Origin: Streptosporangiaceae bacterium
GTDB taxonomy: Bacteria > Actinomycetota > Actinomycetes > Streptosporangiales > Streptosporangiaceae
Assembly: GCA_030043395.1 (NCBI GenBank)
Contig: JASHXW010000197.1
Coordinates: 1-6,910, forward strand
Length of the DNA stretch: 6,910 nucleotides
Reading direction: 5' to 3'
This document shows, in pieces, positions 1-6,644 of the stretch. Made by a program: the position numbers and the translations under genes. The notes beneath the pieces are model-generated. The model saw only the letters and a list, made by a program, of their open reading frames with translations. It searched no databases and was not told the origin of the DNA. How positions within the stretch are numbered: the first letter of the stretch is position 1; each line of letters opens with the position of its first letter.

Positions 1-1260
1 CTCGACGACGCCGGGGTCGCCTGCCTGGCGCTTTCGGAGGGGCTTTTCGTGCCCGCGCTGACGCGATCCTTCCTGGATGCGGCCGACTCGCGGGGCTTCC
101 CGGTGGTGGAGGTTCCGATCCCGGTGCCCTTCATGGCCATCTCACAGGAAGTCGCTGCGGCCGTTCAGGGTGATACCAGGCAGCGCCTCAACGCCCAGCT
201 GCAGGTCTTCGGCGCCGTTCAGTGGCTGGCGGCTGGGACCATGAGCACCAGGGAGATCTTCACCCAGCTGGAACGGCTGTCCGGGTACTCGCTGTATGCC
301 TGTACCATTCAGCGGGCCAAGCTGCTTGACGGCGTGGAGGTGCCGCCGTCCCAGTACGCCGACCTGATTCCCGGCACCGCCACCAGCCCGCCGACCGTCC
401 CTGGCGGATACGTCCTGCCGGTCCCCGGGCCACGCGGCACCGCCGGGTACATCCTCGCGATCGAGTCCGGGTCAGCCGCGCCCGCCGGCGTCTCAGTCGT
501 GCAGCACATCGCGACGGTCGCGTCGCTTCAGCTGTCGATGCTGGCGCATGAGCGCGAGGTGCTGCGCCGCGAGGGCGCCGAGACCCTGGCCGAGATGCTG
601 CAGGGCGTCCTGGACCAGGCAGTGGTGGCGCGGCGGCTCACAGCCGCCGGCTTCGGTGTCGACGGCAGGTTCCGGCTCGCGATCGTCCGGCCAGGCGGTG
701 ACGGCGAGGATGACGATAGCGTCGCCGACGCGCTCGCCCAGGCGGCGCTGCCGTACCTGGTACTCCGCCAGCGCGACGAGCTGGTCGTGCTTGTCCATGA
801 CGAGGAGCGCGCGCTGGCCGTGCTCGCGGCCGCGCCGGGCTCGACCGCCGGGCTGAGCCGGGCTTTCACCCCCACCACGCCGTTGGCCGTCGCACGTCGC
901 GAGGCCCGCTGGGCGCTCACCCGGGCGCTCGATGCCGGACGCGCGATGGTGAGCTACGGCGACGACCGGACGGGGCGATGGCTCACGAGCGAGGCTCAGG
1001 ACCTGCGCGCCCTGGTGAGTCATGTCCTCGGGGCTGTCATCGACTACGACGCAGAACACGACGGCGACCTGCTCCAGTCGGTCAGGGTGTGGCTCGAGCA
1101 CGACCGGCAGACCGAGCGCGCCGCTCGGATGCTGCACATACACCCGAACACGCTGCTGTACCGGATCCGCCGGTTCGAGCAGATCAGCGGCCGTTCGCTG
1201 GCCTCGACCGAATCGCTGGCCGAGGTGTGGCTCGCGCTGCGGACTACCGCCACGTTGTGA
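1..1260 (+). CDS. PucR-family transcriptional regulator (5' end outside window)
   Basis: This is a DNA-binding regulator of the PucR/CdaR type, a family that often controls purine, amide or other nitrogen-compound catabolism. The frame is open from base 1. The codons before the GTG at 49 encode LDDAGVACLAL and run on into a typical PucR N-terminal (ligand-sensing) domain, so the true start lies upstream. Three regions can be seen. The end of the PucR domain reaches about base 180 (PVVEVPIPVPF). A middle part at about 530-960 matches the position of the degenerate GGDEF-like domain. The C-terminal helix-turn-helix lies at about 1069-1245, with the family pattern AARMLHIHPNTLLYRIRRFE. It ends at TGA 1258-1260. 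It precedes the hydrolase/permease genes on the same strand and is a plausible local regulator of them; that link is inference. The family assignment is firm, the effector is unknown. Confidence 0.93.
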   Translation, partial: LDDAGVACLALSEGLFVPALTRSFLDAADSRGFPVVEVPIPVPFMAISQEVAAAVQGDTRQRLNAQLQVFGAVQWLAAGTMSTREIFTQLERLSGYSLYACTIQRAKLLDGVEVPPSQYADLIPGTATSPPTVPGGYVLPVPGPRGTAGYILAIESGSAAPAGVSVVQHIATVASLQLSMLAHEREVLRREGAETLAEMLQGVLDQAVVARRLTAAGFGVDGRFRLAIVRPGGDGEDDDSVADALAQAALPYLVLRQRDELVVLVHDEERALAVLAAAPGSTAGLSRAFTPTTPLAVARREARWALTRALDAGRAMVSYGDDRTGRWLTSEAQDLRALVSHVLGAVIDYDAEHDGDLLQSVRVWLEHDRQTERAARMLHIHPNTLLYRIRRFEQISGRSLASTESLAEVWLALRTTATL

Positions 1261-1270
1261 CGCACACAAC
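1254..1270. promoter_or_regulatory. Perfect inverted repeat over the regulator's stop codon
   Basis: GTTGTG (1254-1259) and CACAAC (1265-1270) are exact reverse complements separated by five bases. The repeat spans the TGA of the PucR-type gene. There is no T-run after it, so it is not a classical intrinsic terminator. It could be a short RNA hairpin ending the upstream message, or an operator-like dyad for a regulator of the downstream genes. A six-base arm can occur by chance, so a function is uncertain. Confidence 0.3.
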
Positions 1271-1299
1271 AAGGCCGGGCGATTTCGTGCCGCCACTTA

Positions 1300-1329
1300 T
1301 TGACGTTTCTGCGGGCCATCACTGATCGT
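1300..1329 (+). promoter_or_regulatory. Weak candidate promoter upstream of the metallophosphoesterase
   Basis: The 134-base gap at 1261-1394 is the largest in the window and the natural place for a promoter of the next three genes. TTGACG at 1300-1305 is a good -35-like hexamer. With an 18-base spacer, the -10 position (1324-1329, GATCGT) is poor. The gap also holds small GC-rich inverted repeats (GGGC/GCCC at 1342-1355 and CGGC/GCCG at 1361-1371), which are too short to interpret. No riboswitch or RNA gene is recognisable. Confidence 0.22.
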
Positions 1330-1394
1330 TTCCTTCAAGCCGGGCGGCAAAGCCCCACCACGGCGATGCCGAAGCCACTGGAGAAAGCTTGCCG

Positions 1395-2345
1395 ATGGCC
1401 AGGTTCACGATCTACTTCGCGAGCGATATCCACGGGTCTGAACGCTGCTTCATGAAGTTCCTCAATGCGGGGAAGGCCTACGGAGCCAACGCGGTCATCC
1501 TCGGCGGCGACGTCACCGGCAAGGCCCTCGTGCCGGTCGTCGAGCAGGCCGGCGGCAGCTGGCGGGTGAGCATCTTCGGCAAGGACGAGACCGCGTCCGA
1601 CGACGCCGAGGTCGCCGAGATCGAGAAGCGGATCAGGACGCTTGGCTTTTACCCGTACCGGACGACGCCGGAGGAGCACGCCGAACTGGCGAGCAGCGAG
1701 TCCTACCTCGGCGAGGTCTTCGACCAGGTGATGCTCGACACCACCCAGCGCTGGGTGGAGATGGCCGACGCGCGGCTGCGCGAGGCCGGGCTGCCCTGCC
1801 TGGTGATGCCGGGGAACGACGACATCCCGGCCGTGAAGGACGTGCTCGCGGAGGGGCGCTGGCTAGTCCAGGGCGAGGATCACGTGGTCGAGCTCGGCCC
1901 TTACCAGGTTCTGTGCCTCGGCTACTCGACCACCACGCCATGGGATTCCCCGCGCGAGCTCACCGAGGACGAGATGGGCTCCCGCCTGGATCAGCTGGCC
2001 GAGCAGATCCAGCCAGGCCAGCCTGTCATCTTCAACGTGCACAACCCGCCTGCCGACTCCGGCACTGACCTGGCGTTCAAGCTGACCAGCGACATGCGCA
2101 TCGAGACGGCAGGCGGTGATCCGATCCGGGTGCCGGTGGGCAGTCATGCCGTCCGGGCGGCGATCGAGAAGGTCCAGCCCGTCCTCTCGCTGCACGGTCA
2201 CATCCACGAGTCGCGGGCGATGAGCTCGATCGGGCGGACTAAGGTCTGCAATCCCGGATCCCTGTACCCGGACGGAACGCTGCAGGGAGTGCTCGTCACC
2301 CTGGACGGCGACAAGGTCAAGGGGTTCAAGTTTGTCTCCGGCTGA
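1395..2345 (+). CDS. Calcineurin-like metallophosphoesterase with a long insert
   Basis: This is a predicted 316-residue two-metal phosphoesterase; the substrate (phosphomonoester, diester or nucleotide) is unknown. The metal-binding motifs appear in order: DIHG (D11, H13), GGD (D39), GND (N141), VHNPP (H216) and GHIH (H269, H271). Two points are unusual. The GND motif replaces the common GNH(D/E), so the usual histidine after the asparagine is missing. The gap between the GD and GN motifs is about 100 residues, much longer than in compact family members, and includes an acidic, charged stretch at about residues 60-110. There is no signal peptide or membrane segment, so it is cytoplasmic. ATG 1395 is chosen because GGAGAAA at 1380-1386 sits 8 bases before it; the in-frame TTG at 1389 would leave only 2 bases. 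Its end overlaps the next gene by 14 bases, implying translational coupling with the CE4-type hydrolase. Confidence 0.9.
   Translation: MARFTIYFASDIHGSERCFMKFLNAGKAYGANAVILGGDVTGKALVPVVEQAGGSWRVSIFGKDETASDDAEVAEIEKRIRTLGFYPYRTTPEEHAELASSESYLGEVFDQVMLDTTQRWVEMADARLREAGLPCLVMPGNDDIPAVKDVLAEGRWLVQGEDHVVELGPYQVLCLGYSTTTPWDSPRELTEDEMGSRLDQLAEQIQPGQPVIFNVHNPPADSGTDLAFKLTSDMRIETAGGDPIRVPVGSHAVRAAIEKVQPVLSLHGHIHESRAMSSIGRTKVCNPGSLYPDGTLQGVLVTLDGDKVKGFKFVSG
2319..2324 (+). promoter_or_regulatory. Ribosome binding site deciding the TTG start of the CE4 gene
   Basis: AAGGGG lies inside the end of the metallophosphoesterase gene, 7 bases before TTG 2332. No ATG or GTG in the right frame occurs before the first conserved motif of the downstream protein, so this site and the TTG are the best explanation for its start. 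Confidence 0.6.
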
Positions 2346-3201
2346 CGGCCGGTCCGGATCGGCCTGGCCAGAAGGCATCAGCGGGGCGCTCGCCTTCACC
2401 TTCGACGTCGACGCCCGATCGGTGATGCTGGCCGCCGACCCGGCGAACGCCGGGCGTGCGTCGCTGATGAGCCACCAGGACTACGGGCCGCAGGTCGGCG
2501 TACCGCGGCTGCTGTCGGTGCTGCGCGACTACGGGGTCCGGGCGACGTTCTTCGTACCGGGGGCCACGGCCGATGGTTACCCCGGCGTGCTGGACGCGAT
2601 CGCGCAGGGCGGCCACGACATTGGTCACCACGGCTACCTGCACGAGTCGCTGACCGGAGTCAGTGAGTCCGCGGAGCGCGAGTTCCTCGAGCTCGGGCTG
2701 GCGGCACTTGACCGGGTCAGCGGCATCCGGCCGGCCGGCTACCGGGCGCCGTGGTGGGAGGCCACGCCCCAGACGCGGCGGCTCCTGGCCGAGTACGGGT
2801 TCGGCTACGACTCAAGCTTCTTCGACGCGGATGCGCCGTATTTCGCCGACGTCGCCGGGGGCCAGCTCGCCGAGATCCCGGTGAGCTGGGCACTGGATGA
2901 CTGGGAGCGGTTCGCGTTCTGGCCGGACGTGACCGGCGACGGGCGGATCGACCGCCCGAGCGCCGTGGCGGAGGCGTGGTGGGAAGAGATCGACGCGATC
3001 CGGGCGGCCGGCGGGATCGCGGTACTGACGATGCACCCGTTCCTGAGCGGGCGCCCGGCCCGGGCAGCGGCGCTGCGCACGCTCATCGAGCGCAGCCTGG
3101 CCACACCCGACCTGTGGGTGACGGCGCTCGACGAAGTTTCGCACTGGATGCGCACCGGCAGCGCGGCCGCGACCAGCGCACCCCATCCGGGTACCCGATA
3201 A
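2332..3201 (+). CDS. CE4/NodB-fold amidohydrolase (annotated-as polysaccharide deacetylase type)
   Basis: This 289-residue protein has the NodB-homology fold and should hydrolyse a C-N bond using a bound metal. Visible motifs are FTFDVD (D25, D27), HHGYLHE (H100 and H104 as metal ligands), GYRAPWWE at 136-143, YDSS at 159-162 and TMHPF at 233-237. The upstream stretch YGPQVGVPRLL (51-61) and the APWWE motif place it near the HpPgdA / cyclic-imide-hydrolase / PuuE-allantoinase-like side of the superfamily rather than near secreted chitin or xylan deacetylases. It has no signal peptide or membrane anchor, so a cytoplasmic small-molecule substrate such as a cyclic imide, ureide or amide is more likely than peptidoglycan. 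The TTG start is the only usual start codon before the first motif. It overlaps the phosphoesterase by 14 bases and is followed 15 bases later by a permease that may import its substrate. The fold is secure, the substrate is inferred. Confidence 0.9.
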   Translation: MSPADGRSGSAWPEGISGALAFTFDVDARSVMLAADPANAGRASLMSHQDYGPQVGVPRLLSVLRDYGVRATFFVPGATADGYPGVLDAIAQGGHDIGHHGYLHESLTGVSESAEREFLELGLAALDRVSGIRPAGYRAPWWEATPQTRRLLAEYGFGYDSSFFDADAPYFADVAGGQLAEIPVSWALDDWERFAFWPDVTGDGRIDRPSAVAEAWWEEIDAIRAAGGIAVLTMHPFLSGRPARAAALRTLIERSLATPDLWVTALDEVSHWMRTGSAAATSAPHPGTR

Positions 3202-3216
3202 GGAAGGACAGCAGCG

Positions 3217-4854
3217 ATGGCCACGAAAGCGCCCGGCATGATGACCAGGAAGGCCACCGGCCTGGTCCGGGAAGGAAACTCGGCCAGCGTCCTGATCTAC
3301 AACATCAACTTCGTCAGCATCGGGCTGATGCTGGTATTCGCGCTGATCATGATCCCGGCGTTCTATCCCGGTGCCAATATCGAGGGCACCTTCATCTCCT
3401 GCCTGATCATCGTGCTCCCGACGTCGATGGTCTTCGCGCTGCTTGCCGCGGCGATGCCGCGATCGGGCGGGGACTACGTCTACGTCAGCCGCATCCTGGG
3501 ACCGTCCTGGGGCATGATGTCGAGCCTGAACAACACCATCTGGTGGATCTTGTACGGCGGCGTTCCATCGGCGTTCTTCGCCTACTACGGCCTCACCCCG
3601 CTCCTGCGCGGCCTGGGCATCCTGACGAACAACGCCACGCTGGTCAGGTACGGCAATGACCTATCCACGCCGACCGGCGCCTTCATCATCGGCACGCTGC
3701 TGATCGTGGTCCTCGTCACCATCTTCGCGAACGGCCTCAACTTCTACTTCAAGATCCAGAACGTCCTCTTCGTTATCGCGATGCTCGGAATCCTCGTGAC
3801 GATCGGCATCCTGGTAGCCACGAGCCACGCGGAATTCGTCTCGGCCTTCAACCACTACATAGGACGTTCCACCGGCAAGGCCAACTCTTACGCGGCCGTG
3901 ACGGCGGCCGCGGCTAAGGGCGGCTTCAAGACTGCGCCGTTCAGCTTCTACTGGACGCTGATCCCGATGACGTGGATCTACCTGGAGCTGGTGTTCAACC
4001 AGTCGTCGGCCTACATCGGCGGCGAGGTCAAGCGCCCCGGCCGGATCCAGCTGTGGTCCATGCCGTTCGCGGCGGTCGTCAGCACGGGGATCGCGATGCT
4101 GATTGCCTGGCAGATGGCACGAGTGGTGGGGACCTCGTTCCTCGGGGCGGTGAGCTACACCAATGGCGCGACGATGGGCTTCACGTCGGCGCCGGTCTAC
4201 ACCGAGCTTGTCTCCTACGCGTCGCGAAACGTGCTTCTCGGGTTCGTCGTCACGTTCAGCTTCCTGTTCTGGTCCTATTCCTGGCTGCCCGGCCAGATCA
4301 TCAACTCCTCGCGGAACCTGCTGGCGTACGGGATAGACGGCGTCATGCCGTCCTGGCTCGGCAAGGTCAGCGAGAAGCGCCACACGCCGATCAACGCCCT
4401 GCTCGTCATGGCTATCGGCTCGATCGCCGCCCTGTGGCTGTACACCAGGCCGACCGGGCCGTTCAAGACGCTCACCGGGATCTTCGGCTTCATCCTCAGC
4501 TTCCTCATGGTCTCGCTGGCCGCCGCGCTGTTCCCGTACCGGCAGCGCGAGGTATGGCAGGCCTCGCCGGTGAACTGGAAGTGGGGGAAGATCCCGGTGA
4601 TCACGATCTTCGGCGTGGTCTCGTTCATCGCGTGCGGCTACATGGCCTGGGACTACCTGAACGACCCGCTGTCAGGCCTCAGCGTCGTCCCGCACGACAC
4701 CGGCGGGCTCTTCGGTCACCAGGACTTCTCGATGTTCATACTCAACATCCTCATCTGGGTCGCTGGCTGGGTGGTGTACGTGGTGGCGAAGCGGATCAGG
4801 GCCCGGCAGGGCATCGACCTTGATGCCACCTATCGCGAGCTGCCAGTGGAGTAA
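3217..4854 (+). CDS. APC-superfamily permease (12 membrane helices)
   Basis: This 545-residue inner-membrane transporter probably imports an amino acid or related nitrogen compound by cation symport or exchange. About twelve hydrophobic segments can be counted, beginning near residue 25. The loop after helix 2 has the APC signature form, AMPRSGGDYVYVSRILGP (79-96). Helix 6 ends in GGEVKRPGR (268-276), the counterpart of the family's EExxxPxR. Two features differ from textbook members: helix 1 lacks a clear G-x-G substrate-binding motif, and a polar, alanine-rich stretch of about 40 residues (around 205-245) separates helices 5 and 6. The short C-terminal tail is charged. The ATG is supported by AGGAAGGA at 3201-3208, 8 bases upstream, which touches the previous gene's TAA. 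The spacing and strong site suggest co-expression with the CE4 hydrolase. The substrate cannot be read from the sequence. Confidence 0.92.
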   Translation: MATKAPGMMTRKATGLVREGNSASVLIYNINFVSIGLMLVFALIMIPAFYPGANIEGTFISCLIIVLPTSMVFALLAAAMPRSGGDYVYVSRILGPSWGMMSSLNNTIWWILYGGVPSAFFAYYGLTPLLRGLGILTNNATLVRYGNDLSTPTGAFIIGTLLIVVLVTIFANGLNFYFKIQNVLFVIAMLGILVTIGILVATSHAEFVSAFNHYIGRSTGKANSYAAVTAAAAKGGFKTAPFSFYWTLIPMTWIYLELVFNQSSAYIGGEVKRPGRIQLWSMPFAAVVSTGIAMLIAWQMARVVGTSFLGAVSYTNGATMGFTSAPVYTELVSYASRNVLLGFVVTFSFLFWSYSWLPGQIINSSRNLLAYGIDGVMPSWLGKVSEKRHTPINALLVMAIGSIAALWLYTRPTGPFKTLTGIFGFILSFLMVSLAAALFPYRQREVWQASPVNWKWGKIPVITIFGVVSFIACGYMAWDYLNDPLSGLSVVPHDTGGLFGHQDFSMFILNILIWVAGWVVYVVAKRIRARQGIDLDATYRELPVE

Positions 4855-4867
4855 GCCAGGGACTGGC
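4855..4867 (+). other. Short hairpin directly after the permease stop codon
   Basis: GCCAG (4855-4859) and CTGGC (4863-4867) can pair around a three-base loop immediately after TAA 4852-4854. No T-run follows, and the next gene starts only 26 bases later. It might partly attenuate transcription or protect the 3' end, or be coincidence. Confidence 0.22.
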
Positions 4868-4892
4868 GCGGCAAGCAGCGGTAGGGAACCCT

Positions 4893-5666
4893 ATGAATGT
4901 GCGCGAAGAGCTGGCTCCGTCGGCCTCGGAACTGCTGGCCGAGGCCGAGTCGATCATCGGTGCTGCCGGGCAGGGCAGCGCGAGGCTACGGTTGCTCGGC
5001 GGCATCGCGGTCTTCCACCTGTCGCCGTCTGCGCGCTCTGGTCCGCTCAGCCGGAGCTATCACGACTTCGACGTCGTCGTGCAGTCCCGCGAGGCGCACG
5101 CGGCCGCCCGGGTCTTCCGGGCGGCCGGGTATTCCGAGGACGAGCACTTCAACGCGCTGCACGGCGCTCAGCGCATGATCTTCGCATCGCCACGCGGCTT
5201 CGTGGTCGATGTCCTCGTCGGCGCGTTCCAGATGTGCCACCGGCTGGAACTCGGCCGGGACCTGCCGGCCAGCGGCCTGACGATCCACCCCGCCGACTTG
5301 CTGCTCACCAAGCTGCAGATCGTGCAGATCGAGGACAAGGACCTGATGGACACCGCTGCCCTGCTGCTCGACCTGCCCGCCGGGGCAAGCGCCGCCGGCG
5401 ATGGCCCAGCGGGAATCGACCCAGGCAGGTTCGCTGCGCCCCTGGCTAGCGACTGGGGTTTCTACCACACGGTGGAGCGCAACCTCCCCGCTGTCGTCGA
5501 GTGGGCACGGGGCAAGCTCAGCGACTCTGACGCGAACGCCGTCGCCGCGACCGCGGACAAGCTGCGGCTCGCCATGGAGGCGGCGCCGAAGTCGCTGCGC
5601 TGGCGGATGCGAGCCCGCGTAGGGGAGAAGGTGCCCTGGTACGAGCTGCCAGAAGAAGTGAGCTGA
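4893..5666 (+). CDS. Nucleotidyltransferase-fold protein, AbiEii-like, orphan
   Basis: This 257-residue cytoplasmic protein has the pattern of the polymerase-beta-like nucleotidyltransferase superfamily. LLGG at 34-37 is followed by the D-x-D pair in HDFDVVV (D58, D60), and a third acidic residue occurs in VVDVLVG (D106). Next comes HPADLLLTKLQIV (K140) and KDLMD (149-153), which resembles the conserved K...KDxxD block of AbiEii-type and related domestic nucleotidyltransferases. The C-terminal 90 residues are helical-looking and basic near the end. It could transfer NMP to RNA, protein or a small molecule; the target is unknown. No AbiEi-like antitoxin gene lies on either side, so a toxin role is unsupported. 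ATG 4893 has AGGGAA (4883-4888) only 4 bases upstream; GTG 4899, giving two residues fewer, has better spacing and is an alternative start. It lies 38 bases after the permease and could be co-transcribed. Confidence 0.72.
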   Translation: MNVREELAPSASELLAEAESIIGAAGQGSARLRLLGGIAVFHLSPSARSGPLSRSYHDFDVVVQSREAHAAARVFRAAGYSEDEHFNALHGAQRMIFASPRGFVVDVLVGAFQMCHRLELGRDLPASGLTIHPADLLLTKLQIVQIEDKDLMDTAALLLDLPAGASAAGDGPAGIDPGRFAAPLASDWGFYHTVERNLPAVVEWARGKLSDSDANAVAATADKLRLAMEAAPKSLRWRMRARVGEKVPWYELPEEVS

Positions 5667-5681
5667 GCAGGCGCCGCCGCT

Positions 5682-5705
5682 GCCAGGGGTACCGCGTTGC
5701 CTGGC
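5682..5705 (+). other. Inverted repeat between nucleotidyltransferase and LLM genes
   Basis: GCCAGG (5682-5687) and CCTGGC (5700-5705) are reverse complements around a 12-base GC-rich loop, in the 67-base gap before the oxidoreductase gene. There is no T-run. It may be a weak, U-less terminator of the kind seen in high-GC bacteria, or chance. Confidence 0.2.
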
Positions 5706-5733
5706 CGCCTCGGTCGTGGGATAGGAATGGTTC

Positions 5734-6579
5734 ATGGCCGGCATGCGCTTCGGGGTGAAGGTTAGCCAGAACGTCACGATCCAACAGCTGCGCGCGGTAT
5801 GGCAGATCGCGGACGAGGCCGGATTCGACCACTGCTGGTGCATGGATCACCTGGCCACCCTGGGCCCGCGCGACGACGGGCCGATATTCGAAGCCTGGAC
5901 GCTGCTAGCTGGGATGGCGGTCGCCACTACGCGAACCCGGATCGGCTGCATGGTCACTGGCAACACTTACCGGCATCCTGCGGTGCTGGCGAAGGCGGCG
6001 GTGACCGTCGATCACCTGTCTGGTGGCCGGCTGGAGTTCGGGCTCGGCGCGGGCTGGGCCGAGAACGAGCACACGATGCTCGGGCTGCCGTTCGGAAGCA
6101 GGGGCGACCGCGCCGACTGGCTCGAGGAAGCCTGTCAGGTGATCCGGTCCCTGTGGACTGAGCAGCGGACCAGCTTCGACGGCAGCCACTACGAGCTGAC
6201 TGAGGCGGTCGCCGAGCCGAAGCCGGTGCAGCAGCCGTACCCGCCGATCTGGATCGGCGGATCGGGGCCACAGCGCACGCTACGGATCGCTGCCCGGTAC
6301 GCCGACGTGTGGAACGCGGCTGGCGGCTCGCCGAGCGAGGTAGCTGAGGCGTCGGCGATTCTCGATCGCCGTTGCGCGGAAATCGGCCGTGATCCGGCCC
6401 AGATTCGCCGCTCAGTGCAGATACGCGTGCCTGAGGCGAGCGACGAGCTGCTCACGGTAGCCCAGTCGTACTTCGCGGTAGGGATCACGGAGCTGGTGCT
6501 GATCCTGCACGGCGAGGACCCGGCTGCGCTGGCCGGCCAGGTCGCTGGCCTGCTGCCGAAGCTGCGCGCCGTCGGCTGA
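5734..6579 (+). CDS. LLM-class oxidoreductase, probably F420-dependent
   Basis: This 281-residue protein is a luciferase-like TIM-barrel enzyme, expected to transfer hydride between reduced cofactor F420 (less likely FMN) and an unknown organic substrate in the cytoplasm. Supporting motifs are the early CMDH (D38, H39), TGNTYRHPAVLAKAAVTVDH (75-94), LSGGRLEFGLGAGW (95-108), SFDGSHYEL (147-155) and PPIWIGGSG (170-178), which binds the cofactor phosphate in this family. Length and motif order resemble the Rv1855c-type group of probable F420-dependent oxidoreductases. ATG 5734 is supported by AGGA at 5723-5726; ATG 5743 would also be possible and would lose three residues. It lies 67 bases after the nucleotidyltransferase gene with a weak inverted repeat between, so it may have its own promoter. 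Cofactor choice is inferred from the family, not from a decisive residue. Confidence 0.9.
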   Translation: MAGMRFGVKVSQNVTIQQLRAVWQIADEAGFDHCWCMDHLATLGPRDDGPIFEAWTLLAGMAVATTRTRIGCMVTGNTYRHPAVLAKAAVTVDHLSGGRLEFGLGAGWAENEHTMLGLPFGSRGDRADWLEEACQVIRSLWTEQRTSFDGSHYELTEAVAEPKPVQQPYPPIWIGGSGPQRTLRIAARYADVWNAAGGSPSEVAEASAILDRRCAEIGRDPAQIRRSVQIRVPEASDELLTVAQSYFAVGITELVLILHGEDPAALAGQVAGLLPKLRAVG

Positions 6580-6644
6580 GCACCGTTCTGCGGGTAGACC
6601 CAGGGCCCGTTCCGTGACCGCGCGGACCTGGCAGGCTGGAGGCC

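Noticed and set aside
49..51. GTG as start of the regulator
   Set aside because: The frame upstream is open and encodes residues typical of the PucR domain, so the gene begins before the window.
493..1296. Long minus-strand open frame opposite the PucR-type regulator
   Set aside because: The translation is rich in Arg, Gln, His and Pro with no recognisable motif, as expected for the complement of a high-GC gene. The + strand frame has clear domain motifs.
1389..1391. TTG as start of the metallophosphoesterase
   Set aside because: Only two bases separate it from GGAGAAA, while ATG 1395 has an ideal eight-base spacing.
4883..4892. AGGG-AA-CCCT palindrome covering the nucleotidyltransferase ribosome site
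   Set aside because: Four-base arms with a two-base gap cannot form a stable RNA hairpin and are readily found by chance.
4893..5666. Complete AbiE-type toxin-antitoxin pair
   Set aside because: Only the nucleotidyltransferase half is seen. The neighbours are a permease and an LLM oxidoreductase, with no small winged-helix antitoxin gene on either side.
4986..5843. 285-codon minus-strand open frame across the nucleotidyltransferase gene and the start of the LLM gene
   Set aside because: It covers two + strand genes with conserved motifs plus their gap and shows no domain pattern of its own; it is a GC-driven shadow.
6580..6644. Terminator or promoter between LLM oxidoreductase and methyltransferase
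   Set aside because: The GGGT/ACCC arms at about 6591-6602 leave a two-base loop, with no T-run after them. No convincing -35/-10 pair is visible.
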